A stretch of 64,000 bases of DNA from Numida meleagris. Lineage: Eukaryota > Chordata > Aves > Galliformes > Numididae. Made by a program: the position numbers and the translations under genes. Below are positions 13,401 to 28,400 of this stretch, in pieces. The stretch spans positions 54,840,486 to 54,904,485 of the forward strand of contig NC_034411.1 in NCBI RefSeq assembly GCF_002078875.1. The letters are read 5' to 3'. The notes beneath the pieces were generated by a model. It made no database searches. It was not told the DNA's origin and saw only the letters and a list, made by a program, of their open reading frames with translations. Numbering within the stretch: position 1 is the stretch's first letter; every line of letters begins with the position of its first letter.

Positions 13401-16400
13401 AATGAGAATTCTGTAGCTTGTAATTGAAGCTTTTAATTTTATATTTGACTGTGAAACACATACATAATCCACATGCCTAGCTCAGCTACAAGTGCATCTC
13501 ACAATGACGCAGACAGGAAAATGAGTTACAGATTTACGATCTCAAGTCCCACTTGGTAATGTTGGTCTTACTGTGAATTTCATACTAGGAACACTGACAA
13601 AATTGAGCCTAAGTATCAACTATATATCAACTATATTATATGATCAACTATGCACACACACAGTGTTTAGAAAAGTTTGCACTGCATAATTCAATACCAA
13701 TGTTTCCAGAAAAGTTAGAAAAAAAAAAAAACACCCAACAAACCGACCCATACAAAATATAAACAATGTCTGAAGGGAGTCTTTTCTTATTTAATGTAAC
13801 TCAGCAAAGAAAATAAACATATGGACATGGAGGCTTACTTGGCCTTGGCTACTAACCAGAGGCAAAGAAAGGTGATTTGGAAGAAATATGCTTTTACTTC
13901 TCTTGCCATTTGCAGTCGTTTCCACTCTTCCCTGCCAGTCGCTCAGCCAAATTACCCTCTAAACCAACTTTCCTACACCTTCTGCCACAGTCAAATCTAC
14001 TTAGATTGGGAGTGAGGAATGGGGGACCTCATTCCTACAAGCAATACAGAAAGGCCAAAGGTGTGATTGTGATCTCTTCAGCAGCTGCCCAACCCAAATT
14101 CACTACCCAGATACAACTTGGTATGTGCTATGATAGGCACATATTTAGATTCATAGAATCATTAAGGTTGGAAAAGACCACCAAGACCATCCAGTCCAGC
14201 CATCCACCTACCATCAATATTGTCTACTAAATCATGCCGTTTAGTACCACATCTCCTAGATCCTTGAACACCTCCAGGGACGGTGACTCCACCACCTCCC
14301 TGTGCAGCCCATTCCAGCACCTGACCACTCTTTTGGAGAAGTTTTCCTAATATCCAACCTGAATCACTCCTGGTACAACTTGAGGCCATTCCCTCTAGTC
14401 CTATCACTAGTTACATGGAAGAAGAGGCTGACCTCCACCTCGTTACAACCTCCCTTTGGGGAGTTGTAGAGGGCAATAAGGTCTCCCCTGGGCCTCCTCT
14501 TCTCCAGACTGAACAACCCCAGTTCCTTCAGCTGCTCCTCTCAAGACTTGCTCTTCAGATTCCTCACCAGCTTCACTGCCGTTCTCTGGACATGCTCCAG
14601 TTTCATGGAGTTATAATGTCTTACATACTTTTCCTATTTTCTTCTATCCAGATGGTTGACACAAAGCAAAGATATTTTTGGTTAAAGGCATTTTGTACTG
14701 ATGGAAAGAGACCTCCTATCAGCTTATCTATTCATGTATCTAATAGGTCTCTTGTAAAGTTGCTTTGGAGTTTCACACATAAAGGAAACTGAAACAGTTC
14801 ACAAAAAAAACACACTTTAAACGTTTTCAAATTGTTATGAACATTCTGGTAAAAGCTTGAAATGATCAAGGATGTGATTTTAAGAGGAGTTAATTGTGTC
14901 CAAGTCTCTTCAGTAATCTCAACGGGAAAAGTTTAGTAAAATAGTAGTTGCACATTTTTAAGATAGTCATATGTAAGATACCTTAAATAGATATTTTTCT
15001 TTTTTAAGTGCTTACCATTTGTCAAGCGGTCGAACAAGAAAATGTCAAAATCCCACATTCCCACTTTGGATAGCATATGCTAGAAAAACAAATACAAAAA
15101 GTCAAAATATTGGTATGTCAAACTGCAAAGTAGATTGAAGTTATTATTCTGTATTGAAGTTGCAGGAACCAATTACCTGATTAAAGTTTTGCTCAGGAAA
15201 GCTATAGAGATGTATTTTAAATACCAACGTTAAGAACCAAATTTAGCTATATTACGAGGACTGCTTAGAAAGATTCAGATAGAATCACCAAGGTTGGAAA
15301 AGATCTCCAAGATCATCCAGTCCAACTGTTCACCTATCACCAATATTTCCCTCTAAACCATGTCCCTTAGCACCAAATCTCCTAGTTTCTTGAACACCTC
15401 CAGGGACAGTAACTCCACCATCTCTGTGGGCAGCCTGTTGCAGCGCCTGATCATTCTTTGGGAGAAGTTTTTCCTAATATCCAACCTGAATTTCCCCTGG
15501 TGCAACTTGAAGCTATTTCCTCTTGTCCTATTGCTAGTTACATGGGAAAAGAGGCTCACATCAATAAAGATATTGAACAGGACAGGCTCCAATACCAACT
15601 TGGAAAGTAATGCCTCCTATTTTATTATGATGACCCATGACATCAGAGGTGGATGTTGATGGTATGGCAGTAGAGGCTGAACTTTCCCACCAATCTTCTG
15701 CTAATTTTGTTGCTATGTGACAGATGGCAGCAGAGGGGCAGTCTGACAGAATGGTGTCTGACATGGAAGAGTGTATGAAGCAAGGAGTGCCACTGAATTC
15801 CCTCGTGTGGAAGCAGTGGCATTCACTGACATTCACTGATGCTTGCTGAACGTTGATGGAGACCAAACAGCAGAGGTCAACACAGTGAGGCAGTGGATGC
15901 TCCATTTCAGCATTAGTGACCATGATGTGGAAGACAATCCACATTCTGCATGGCCTTGCACAGCTGTCACACCACAAAATTCAGAGCATCTCAATCAGCT
16001 CATCCGTGCAAATTATTGGCAATTATGACCAGGCAGCTGTGTAAGGAGCTTAATATCAGCTTCAATGCACTGGAAACGATGGTGGCAGCGTTTGAATATT
16101 GCGAAGTTTGTGCCAGGTGGGTCCCATGAATGCTCACATGGGAACAGAAATAATACTGTATGCAAGTTTGTCAGGACCTACTGAATCAATACGAGGCTGA
16201 AGGTGACAGCTTCCTGGATCATATCATTACCAGTGATGAGATGTGGTGCTACCACTATGAGTCGGAGTTAAAAATGGCAGTCCATGGAGTGACGTGGGAA
16301 ATCGCCATTGAATAGAAGGTTCAAGATGCCACCCTCAGTGGGTAAAGCAATGTGCACTGTCTTTTGGGACAGGAAAGGAGTGATCCTTCTGGATTTCCTG

Positions 16401-19400
16401 GAACCAGGACAATCAACTCTGACCACTATATTGTGACTCTGATTAAGCTGAAGGCTCCAGTTTCCACAGTCAGTCCGGAGAAGAAGACAATCTTTCTCTT
16501 GCAACACAATGATGCAAGGCCCCATACCAGTTTGGAGACAGTGGAGTGCACTGCCAATCCTGGCTGCACTGATCTACCATACCCACTGTATCTGGATTTG
16601 GTGCAATCTGATTTCCATCTGTTCAGGACAATAAATGATGGATTGCATGGGCAACATTTTCCTAGCAACAATGCCATTGTAGGAGCTGTGAAACAGTGGG
16701 TCACCTCCACTAGTACAGATTTTTATGAGCAAGGCCTACAAGCTCTTATTCACTGCTGGTGAAAATGCATAGCTAATCGTGGTGATCATGTTGAAAAAAT
16801 AGTGTTTTGTAGCTGAGAATTTGCACTATCAAACAGCATTACTGCACCCTTTTTAAATGTTGTTGTTTCCGTGGAAATAAATAGGAGGCATAACTTTCAG
16901 AGCAACCTATGTACATAAAACACCACTTGCACTATTAACCAAAGAGGTTTTGAACTTGACAGTAAAGGAGGCCTCAAACAGAGCTCAAAACATGAAAAAA
17001 TGTACAACAAAATATCATGAAAATAATTGCTTTTGCCTTACAACTTCTAAAAATTTTTCTTTCATGTCCCCACATCAATTCAGTACAAATTTTCTTAGGA
17101 TTTTATTATAGCAAAATATAATCACAGTATCATAGAATGGCTTGGGTTGGAAGGGACCTCAAGGATCAAGTTCCATTGAGAATATGAATTCCATTTTGAT
17201 AAACTTGTACACAATTACCAGCCTTTACGAATTTAGAGTACTTTTGTGAAGCACACTGAGCCATGGAGAAGAATCCATCACTGCTACCATATGCAGCATT
17301 TTTATAGCTACATCTCTTCAGCTAAGAGACTAACTCTCTAAAAATATGAGTATAAATTTTCTAGGCATGCAATCGTGCCACTAGTTGTGCAAATTTTGTT
17401 ACAAATGACATTCAAAGGAAGTTTAAGAGTTAAGAAAGGAAAGAATTACATTATGATTATCAAGAAGTTCTTTGCAGTGATTATTCCCTGTTTCTTAGAC
17501 TTTGCCATTATGGGGTGCTCTTAACTGCTTCATACCCACCGTGATACAGCAGCTTTTCTTTTTTTGAGCAAATGAATTAAATCTTGTGTCAAGGTTATAG
17601 CTATTCAAACCAGTTATTCAGTCAGGGATACTACTTCATTATTTAATAAATCCAGATTACAATTTCACTAAAGAGAACCTGAAAATGCTGAATAGATTTG
17701 GACATCATCTTGTTGCCTTGAGACTAGGTCTTTGAGGCTGTAAATAGGTTTTTGGTAAAGCAGTCAACTAGCATGGACCATTTAAGAAAGATCAGGCATA
17801 CATTTTCTTATCTGAGCAATGAAACAAAACTTACACTCTTTAGGATATTATTAAGATGCATGGAGATCTGGAGACCCATCTTACCCTTGCTTGCCCAAGG
17901 TAGTCCTCATCCAGCAGGTACAGAGAGGCTTGTGGTATGATTCCACGCAGTAATCGGGATGCATGGAAATACCTCTGAAAACTTAACAGTCTTTTCACCT
18001 TTTTCTTGGTGCCAATTTCCCCTGAGAGTGCTGTATCTACAAAAAGCAATCAGTACAGAAACTATGAAGACCAAGATCAAGGACAACATTCTCAATTATT
18101 TATTAAAGAGACACAGCAAAAAGTTTGCTATAATGATACAGAAATCATAACGTTCATGCTTCTTGCCAGCCCTCATGAAGGGGAAGCATTCAAATTACTA
18201 TACTTCAGCTTAATACATTTGTTTAGATCAGAAAGGAAATACATCCCAGTAAACAGAGGAGTAATATAGGACTTGGAAGGTCTGAGTTCAAGACACTACC
18301 ACAGACTTTAATGTGAAAAAAATCACCATGGGTGTAATATATCATGTAACTGTGGAGGGGTTAATATGAAGCTCTAGATGGCAAATGAGACAGGCCTGAC
18401 ACAGCAGCATGAGTGGTTTCTTGCAAACAAACAGAAGTAATGTTTCATGATCTGTAATAAAATAGAAAGTTCCTTGCAGGCAAATGGACAGGAAGATTCT
18501 CTCTACAGTTAGCGCTTGTAAGAAGTTAAAAGAACTTCTTCATATTGGGTAGACTCCAAGCAGACACTGGTGGCCTTAAGCACAGCATTTGCAATACAGC
18601 AACTACTCTCATTGTCAATTTGTGACAAAAAAAAGTGACACCAAGAAAGACCTCAAAACATGGTCTGAGAGCACAAAGGCATGACTCAGTTTTGGAAGAA
18701 GAGAGAAAAAAGCAGCAAGTACTATATACTTCCTATATAGTATAGCAAATTATAAACAAAGAAAACATTTTAGTCCTCCACTTAAGAAGTATATACAGGT
18801 AATTCCTTCCTTTTTTAGTTACACAAAAGAATATGCTCTTCCAAGTCAGCATCAGGAAAATTTTATTCCTTAATACTATATTAGGAAATATTCATACTTG
18901 ACTAAATGTGCCAAAAAAAAAAAAAAGAAAAGAAAAAAAGGAAAAAAGCTATTGCACAGTGATTAAATCTGTAATTAGAGTAATTATATTACTTTACTGT
19001 TAAGTAAGAACAATATGCATGATTCCCAAAGCTGGCAGTGACCTAGGTCATTCTATCTGAACTTTTAACAGAACCTCACGCACAGCTGCAATGTTTGTGT
19101 TTTGCAGTCTGGTCTAAGTTTTGGAAAAAGAGACAGTTGTTAGAAGGCAGTAAGATACAATAGCTTTGTTACATATCAAAACTTCAATTGTGGAATTTGG
19201 GGTACTAAAATGTATGCTATAATATCTGCCTAAAGTGAACAAACTGTAAGGCTCACGTGGGAAGGATTTAGTAATTACAGGCAATTTTGAAATTAACATG
19301 AAAGACGAGCAAGAATATATTTTGTTTATACGCATAAAACTTCCCTCAAGAACTGCGTTTAATCATTGTGGCAACTTCTGAATGTTTTGTTTACCTAAAA

Positions 19401-22400
19401 CAACATAATGTGTCTCAGTCAGAGATGTGCATTCTCTTATCCTGTGGAGTTACTGCCTAGCAGAGAGATTGGAGAATCCCATTTTCGTATGCTGAAAAAA
19501 ATTATTGCAGGGACTGCAGTAACATACCTACACACTTACAGGAGCATCCGTATAAGCTTTCCTCGTAAAGCTTGATGTTTACAAAAACACAGCTTACGTG
19601 AGCTCACAGTGCATCTCCCAATGTGTTTTAGCAGGCAGCAAGCAGACATACACTCTTCATGAGGTCATTTGACATCCACATCACGTGTACACGCTACCAA
19701 ATCATAGACAATGTCTGGACGCTGCATGTAGCCCTCAAGAGGTTAGTAAGCCCTAGTGAGCCATAGCAGTCACCTTTCTGTTAACAGAGCTCCTCCAGTT
19801 ACGCAGATCTGGTCACCCTAACACGACCCACAGCACACTACAGCCCAACCTCTGTTATTTCAGGGAAAGAGGCTTCCTGCACTAGGAACTGCTATGAGTT
19901 TTCTTTCAGATTTCTTTGCTGAGCAGGAGTGTGCCCGCAGGCAGCGTGAACATAAAAATTACAGAGGTTATGTTAACAATGGCTGAGTTAACATCCAGGA
20001 ACAATCACATAAATCAAATTTGGACAAGGATGTACTTAACACTACACCAGACATTCATTACATTGTTATTGTTCTTTTCAAGTAAACAAACTTGGTTATG
20101 CATTCAAATAACGCCTGTGAGTTTTCCTTCACAGCATCTCCTTTTTTTATTTTACTGCAGCTCAGTGCACAATAAAAGCAGGTCACTCAGCAGTATGAAT
20201 GGGTAACAACAGGCTTATTAATTTTCTAAAGCCCACTGATTCAGAAGCAGAAAATGCTTTTTCCTTTTCTTTCTGAAAGGATGGAAAATAAAAGGAGCAT
20301 ACACAAATCAGGTTTAAACATCTGCCTTTGACTCATACAATTTACAGTACCCTGCCCCCGTTCTGAGGACATAAAGATATTGGTACCCATCCACTGCTCT
20401 TCAAGTATCTGCCTGAAGAATCAGGCAGGATTGATGGAGAGGTGCTGAAATATCTGAAGGATAAAATGAGAGGATCAGAATGTCAATTTATTGCCCAGAT
20501 CATCTGAAAACAGAGAGGACCCTGGGAAGCAATTAGCCTCCATAATACCAGAGACAATTTCCCCGCTTTGACAGCTGACTAGAATGCTTTTATAGAGAGC
20601 TCAAGATGCATTCATTTAATTGACTCATGAGGAAGAGTTGGTATTTGTCCATTGTTTATTTGGTTGTTTTTTTTGGCCAAATCATGCCAGGCATTTAGGT
20701 TACATTTACAGAAGTCTTATTCGGCAAACAGTGCATGACATGGTTACTAATTTTTTCTTACAAAGATGAGCACATAGCTCTGATGATAGAAAAGAAAAAA
20801 GCTGTGCCTTCTCACTGACTTACTTACATTAGGGATTTTTTACATCAATCGAAAGACAGAGCAGCATGAGTAAGGAAAGTGAACTAGCACACGTAAAGTA
20901 AAAATTAATTCCCAAATTTACATTTCAAATTTGAACTTTGGAGAAAGCATTGGTAAACTAGAAGTAGTACGGGTAACCTCTACTCTCTGCACTGTCTAAG
21001 CTTTTCCATTACCCTGCATGGTGCAGTCCAAAAACCTTCAGAAAAGAAACTACAGTTTTGAAGATAGGACTGAGAAAACACACAAGGCACAATAAACCTA
21101 CAAAAGAGAACTGTCAATTGAAAGCTTTCAGCCAAGTGTAGAAGGACCAAGATGCTCAGATAAATATCTCAGCAGCACTTCTGAATCTTGGTTGGTCACC
21201 ACAACTAAGACGACAGAGATGAACACCTTACGCTATCTACTGTCTACAGATCACGAAGTGTTGTATTGAAATCTCGTACATTTAGAAATCCTCATGAGAC
21301 TTCTTCAACCTAGAGAGGAATCCAAAGAAGTTTTTATACACATTTTGTTTTCACTCACTGCTCTAATGTATTTAAAATGACACCAACGATAAGTAACTAT
21401 GAGGTTTTGGGGCAGGATCATTGTTTGTAATACTTTGTTTTAAGTACCATGCCCAAGCATTTTTAACTATTGTAATATAAATTGTTAATTATACTAATAT
21501 TCAAAATACCTAAACATTAAGTGCGTAATGATCAAGTAAAAGTGATTTATTTCATTCACTGTCTTCTTTATCCTCGTAAGTATGAATACACAAAATATGA
21601 TAACAAAACTTTAATAAGCAAGTACGAGCAAATTGTGTTCTTTGCTCCTTGACTTTTGATAAAACTCAGTTTTAGACATTAAGTGCTTTCTGTTAGCTGC
21701 CACTTTTCATATGTGTTACTACTGTATTACTTTTCTCGGAATGGGTAAACACAGTCTTCACAGTCATCCAATTAGGAAGAGGCTATGAGAAAGAAAGTGG
21801 GACTCCAACCACATCAGGGAAAAGCTAAAAATCAGCAGGAATAAAAAACCTTTAAAATTTTGAGTTAAGATTAAATTCTTCAACTTCCTGCATAACCGCA
21901 TGAAATCAGTGCAGTGCCCCGTTTACAGGAGAGGAGCTTGTATGCTTCTTTGGCTAATATAGTTAATGAAATGTGAGAGGTTCCAGAACACCAGTTTTCC
22001 AGGTCATGTTGCTATGGGGTTTCCTTCTCTTGAAACATTATGCTTCAGGTGATGGTGGCCTGTAACAGGTCACTTTCCAAATCATAAAATTCCTGCACAA
22101 TTGCTGGCATCTTGAAGAACACCTGTCGTACAGCTTTCCTACCACTCCAAAACATATTACTTCTGAGACTGAAAGAACTAGGGTTGCAGAAGCCAAGGAA
22201 GTAACAGAATATTAGCCTTAATGACAGAAGGAGGTATAGATTATATCCAAATTACAGATGAATTTAGATTTGATTTTCTTCACATTTTACAGTCTTTATT
22301 GGGGTCATCCGTCATCATTATGGAAACAAACATCTTGGTATCTCTTATTAAGCCTCCTACAAGCCCTCAGGAAACAGTATGCTGTGTTCTGTTTCACCAC

Positions 22401-25400
22401 AAAGCCATTATCACTTCAATATGAACTTTCGTTCTGCCACTTCAGTCTTGGTACAGGAGCACGTTCAGAACCTTTTTTACCCCCTAAAACTGCAAATGTT
22501 TTATAGGTGATTATAGTTTCTCTAACAGGAAACAGTACATCCCCTTCTCCCCTCCCCCCTTGAAAAAAAGCAACATAACCTGTAGCAGCAGAAAACCCAA
22601 CTTTCATTTATCATCTTAATGATCCTTTCTCCTTGTTCTCTCTTTTCCTCTGGTCATTTGGAAAGTATCCTCAGTGTTATCTTCAATACACCCTTTCCCT
22701 TTTCTAATCAGGGAAAAGAAGGTGGGGTAGCAGACTGGGTCACGCATAATTTGGAAGCTTTTAAAGGGACATTCTCAGTTGAAATGAATCCTAAATCTGT
22801 ATTAAAAATGGTACAAACCTGCATAATCATGCCAATGCTCACTGAGACTGTGTGCTTGTGGCACAGCTATTTTCTTGAAACAACCATAGCCCCAACTACT
22901 GCATTCTGTTAGTACTTGAGAACACATACATCAGCCAGTTTTACATTCTGGCTTTCATTTTCTACAAATGAAAAGTAAAAGCTAAACAATGAGCATGAGC
23001 AGGAGGAACTAGAATATAATTTCCACTCTACCTCGTTATCAAATTTTGCAGATACTAACAAGTTAAGAACTTACAAATACAAAAAAATCCACCCCAAACA
23101 AAGCCTTCTGTTGTTTGATTGAAGGAGGAGTGGAAGAAGACAAGGACAGACCAGGATAACTTCCATTGACAGGAGGAATTTTTGAGTACAGTGTGAAGTG
23201 TTTCTAGAAAACAGAGCAATCTCTGTGCTGCAACACTATTAAGAGAAACTCAATTCCTCTTTCTTGAATAAGAAAACTGAAAGCAAGGCCATAGGCTGAC
23301 TTCAGCGCTGGAAATATTCTTGTCATTCAAACTAGATGTAAGCTAACCCAATTAAGAAGTCTGTGTGCCTTCACAGTTGACAAGTATCTTTTGGATGTGT
23401 TTATCCATGAGGACTAAGGGAGGTATTATGTAGAAATGATGCAGACCTCATGAGATCTCTCCCTTTCTAATTTAATAACCATCTGGAACTTTGGCCTCAT
23501 CTCCACAGGCTGGGTTGGGATCTGAGTAATCCAATCAGTCCTTTAAACTTCCTCACAAGACTTCTAGTGTCCTAATTTAACCCAGGTCAGAAATATTTAA
23601 AAAGGCATCTCTCACTCCCACTTCCCTTTCTAGCCAAAGGCAACAAAACAAGACAGTTAACCAAACTTTTTTTTTAACCTCATTCATTTGGATTCAGGTT
23701 ACTTGATGGTTCAGTTTTGGGTTGGTGGCTGTGGTTAAGTTTTATTTTCCCTGGAGAAGGGCCCTACCTGAAAGTCTTGGAGTTGTTCGAAATCCAAAAC
23801 CAAAAATGAATGTAAACTTTGCAAATGGATCTTTCTGTAGACAGGCAAAAACCACAGATTCAAACATCCACAGACTTGGCTTCTTTGAGATGGAGGCTTT
23901 TTGGTGAATTCACATCTTCCCTTACTAACTCCAACAATACTTTGTATTTCTGTATTACCTAATTCATCGCATGCTGGCAAAGCATCACCTTATGCACAAA
24001 CGAACTGAAAAACAGGGGACTTTACTTGACTTCAATTAGACCACAAATCAAGGAAAGAGACTGAGTAGTAACTAATATCACTATTTATCACTATCGGTTG
24101 CTAAAAACGTATAATCTATACTAATTTATTCGCTAAGTAAAGCTTAAAGTAGGTATTATTTTTTGGACTCAACTTCTGCCTGAATGTCAGCAAGATTCTA
24201 GGTAACACATAGATATACCCTTGCAGTATCTATAAACATGTTTTATTGCCTTAGATACTCTCAGATCCCACTGTAAATTTCAGGTGTGCAACGCGTAAGA
24301 AAACAGAAATCTCTTTAAGTAACACTATTTGGGAATAGTGACTCCACCCTTCCTGTATCAATGTACAGATGTAAATTGTCAGATACTTGGGTACTGGGAC
24401 ATACAAGATAAGGAAAGAGAAGGGATGATTGATACTTTGTCAAAACCCCAGCATCCCTAATGCAGAATTTCTCACTAAAATTTAAAAAAAATGAAAGCAG
24501 AAACAGTTTTAATAGCATTCCTCCATTCAATACAGAGGAAAAAAGAAGATAGGAACTAGGGAATCACTGTGTAAGTACTAAGACCTTGCTTTCTGACAGA
24601 TTGACAAGCAGACGTGTAAACAAAAAGTTATTAATTGCTCATGTATCTTAATGGCAATAAAACAAAGCATCTAATCCAGCCATAACATGGTGAAGTCTTC
24701 TTGGTTGTTGCTGCATGCCCACCTACAACACTAGATTTGTCACAGGGAATTCCTTCAAATTTTTAATTAATGCAATGAAGATGTACCATTGCGGTCACAT
24801 CTCATCATGGGATAATGACATCTCTCTTAATCAAGGCATATTAGTCACTAGAGGGATCTGGTTCAGTGACTCAGTGAGCAACTTTGCCAGTCAGAGAACT
24901 AAATTACAGATGTCTTAACTCAGGCGTGCCCAGCCCATGTGCTGCATGCGGCCCGGCACAGCTTGCACTGCAACTGTCCCCTTGCCCTTCGCCATCATGG
25001 CAGTGGCTCTGCCCTAGCCCCCAATGGCATTCATGAACAGTTGAATGTTGATGGAGACTGAACAGTGGATGTGAGCACAGTGAGGCACTGGGTGGTGCAG
25101 TTCAGCAGTGGTGGCAGCAACAGTAGGTCACCTCCACCATTACAGATTTTTACAAGTGCAGCATGCAGGCTCTTGTTTACTGTTGGCAAAAATACATAGC
25201 TAACAGTGGTGACTATGTGGAAAAATAGCATTTTGTAGCTGAGAATTTGCTCTATCAAATGGTGTTATTGTGCTCTCTGTATATGTTGTCATTTCCATGG
25301 AAATAATTAGGAGGCATTACTTTTGGAGTAACAGCTGTATACGTGGCCCTAGACAATTCCTCTTTGCTCAGTGTGGCCCAGGCAAGCCCAAAGGTTGGAC

Positions 25401-28400
25401 AGCCATGCCTTAAAGGTTCGTTTAATTTACAGGAATGCAAAAGCGTCAGTCAACTGTCATAATTAATTTCAGCAGTGTTAGTTTCAGATACAAGCCAGAT
25501 CTAGCAAGATCAGAGTCAAACTTTCCCAAAATTCGTGACATTTCAGTTTGAAATCAATCTTATGCAATTTATACAATATATTTAGCTACTCTATGATACC
25601 TAATACTTCCCTATGCCATCCCATTTCTTCTTCTGGAAAACAATTTAAGAGTTAAGTTTTCCTTTTTTCTCCATTCCTCCCACTTTGAGGAACATCTTAT
25701 TTGCACAAAGAGGAAACTCTTTTCTCGTTTTCCTATAAATCTATAAGGCTGGGCAAAACTTGTATCCTTCAGTTTAGGAGACATTTGCGAAGTCTGAATG
25801 TTTCATAGCCTCCCATGAATCTTCACACAGGGATAGCTAATGAGCATTATCCACTGCAGCTTTCCTGGGGAGATGAGCTGCCTTGTAGCTTTTCCCCTGA
25901 AGCTTTGGCCTTGATACCATCAACAGGAACAAGCATCTGCATGGCCACACAGGTCTGCACAAGTTGCAGACTCTGACTCAGGAGGCTTAGGCAAACACAG
26001 GTTCCTCTTAATGCAGAACCTAGCAGATCTTGGTGACAAGGGGATATTCAATGTGCAGTTTTGAATTCCAGAATTATCTTCGAGTCCCAAAAGCCAAGGG
26101 TGCAACTACATCTCAAGGACAGGTTGCAAGTAGGTCCAGAAAAGACAGGAAGGTGCTATAAAACCCTGCATCTCCTCCGGATAGGATCTTTCAAAATCCT
26201 TATGGTCCTGACAGTGTGGCTGTAACAAGGTGAAATAATGCTCACTGAGTTTCTGTATATTACAGAGAGGCACTGGAGGAATGTTCAGATGGCATCGCAA
26301 ATGTTAGCTCAAACAGCAAGAAGCATAACCCAGTTGGTTTTTATTATGGCTACAGAAGATCCCATTCTGAAAACACGGGAAGTTTTCCTGTCCCAAAAGA
26401 CTTATCTGTGTCTTAAATTACATAGCGACTTCACTGCAGGAATCCAGAAAAAAAACCCACAACAGATACGGTCTACTTGGGATTAACAATGGAAGCTGTG
26501 GGTGCCCCATCCCTGGAGGGGCTCAAGGCCAGGCTGCATGGGGCCCTGGGCAGCCTGAGCTGGTGGGTGGCAGCTCTGCCCATGGCAGGGGGTTGGACCC
26601 GGATGGTCTTCCAAGGATCATCACTGAATGATTTAATGTCTCTTCCAGCCTAAGCCATTCTATGATTTTATGACTCTACGAACACTTGCTAATCATACTG
26701 GGGAAAAATCCCCTTGTTTGTCTGAATCTGTAAACATAATCAAAAGGTTTCATTTAGGTAATACTGTCTGACCCCAGACAGAAATGCCTCAACATTTTTT
26801 AAGAAAACATGAAGTCTGCACTTAAAGAGCGAGCTTCTGTGCTTTCCCTTACTTTAAAAACAAGGGTGGTACTGTTACTTGGAACAATATTTCAGATGGT
26901 ACAGGAAAGCATCTCTATTTAAAACTCCATTTGTCTGAATTAGTGAAAAACTGGAGTAATGTTTATGATACAATTCTCTGTAAGTTGTGAGGACATTTAC
27001 CATAAAATTTTCTCTGCCTCATCCCTCTCTTCATTACTATGGCAGCTTTCATTTGCTGCCTTTTGGTTAATGTCCTGCCCCCACCCCAATGTAACATGTT
27101 GCAAAAATGTAACCTAAGGAGTTAGATTCTGTTAAAAAATTTGCAGCATTGGCATTCATATGCTGATTTCCATCAGGGTGTGCAGCACCATGTTTTTTGA
27201 TGCTTACACAGTATGCACAGAAGAAATTGAGTGGAAGAAGAAACTGATGGATATAGATAAATGAAATAGAAGTCTGTTTATTTCCTGGCAAAACTCGCCT
27301 GTATGCTCCGACACACAGCACCTTCCTTTACCTGCAGGTCACTGAGTAAGTCAGGCCCAGGCCCTTCCATGTCATAGATGTTACTTCAGTCCACATTTTG
27401 GACTGAAAAGTTATGCTACGCTACTCCCCATGCAGAAAACAGCAAGTACAGATAAAACTGAAAACTATGAGAAACACCAAATCAGGATCACTGCTTTTCC
27501 TTGCATAGTCACGATCAGCCTTAGTGCCTTCTTTCAGATAAAGGAAAAGCAGTAAAAAAAACAAAGAACATAAGAGAACATAAATCTCAGCTGTCCTTCC
27601 CACGTAGGAGCAGAGGTGCCTGCAGAGAGAGGGATCACTTTTAAGCTCAGCAGTAGAGCAGAAAGGTTACAGAGCACCCTGCTCCTCATGCAATCAAAGC
27701 CTCCCTCCCCACAGCCCTCTCCCCTGACAACTCCTGGGCAGCACCAGCCTTTCCCAGAGCTGGCAGGGTCTGTCTACAAGACATAAAAACAAAAGCCCTA
27801 TCGGCAGTTCTTTTCACTTCTTTAACCAGAGAGGAGAGAACATACAGTGAGAATTTTAAATAACGTGTGTGTATTCAGAACAAAAAGCAAACGAGGAATT
27901 CACTCACACTCAAATGTGAATACATATTCGCTTCTGAAGCAATTCTCATTCATAAAGTATTTTCTCTCAGTCTTTATGAGGGCATCAACGGTATTTTCAG
28001 CTAGCCATAAAGAAGTTTTTTCTTCACATTTATCATTGACAAGGCAGTACGAAATTACCCTGAGCTCTGCTCAACCAGTATATGTTATTCCCTGTTTGTC
28101 CTGGGAAAATGTTTGGGTCCATACTATCCCTTATGCCTTTCTACCGCAGCCACAGCAAACACTTTGATGGAGTTATGACCTAGAAAACACCTTCTATGAG
28201 CAAAGCTGAGAGCAAGCACTTTGCTGAACTGCAGTACTTCTGCCAGCTCGTGTGAACACAGAGGATCAGAGCCCAAGTCCTCCCTTCCTATTAGTCTCTT
28301 TCCTCCTGATTCCCAGCCAGACCTCTCCCTTTGCAGCTGGTCTTCTCCTCCTTCCTGCCACCTACCTCCCCTCTTCCCAGTTTTTCTGGAAAGCACTTAC

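Larger units (their letters stand above)
15080..17884 (-). other. PDE7B intron between exons B and C
   Basis: This is a 2805 bp GT-AG intron. Just over half is mobile DNA: a CR1 (15279-15594) interrupted by a mariner (15595-16911), plus a short CR1 tail (17125-17173). The rest is unremarkable. Confidence 0.88.

Noticed and set aside
18913..18948. A-rich tract as the tail of a processed pseudogene
   Set aside because: No gene-like sequence, target duplication or polyadenylation signal lies next to it.
24913..25418. Possible target-site duplication around the second hAT composite (CTTAACTC versus CTTAAAGG)
   Set aside because: Only five of eight bases match and it requires shifting both ends, so it is not reported as a duplication.
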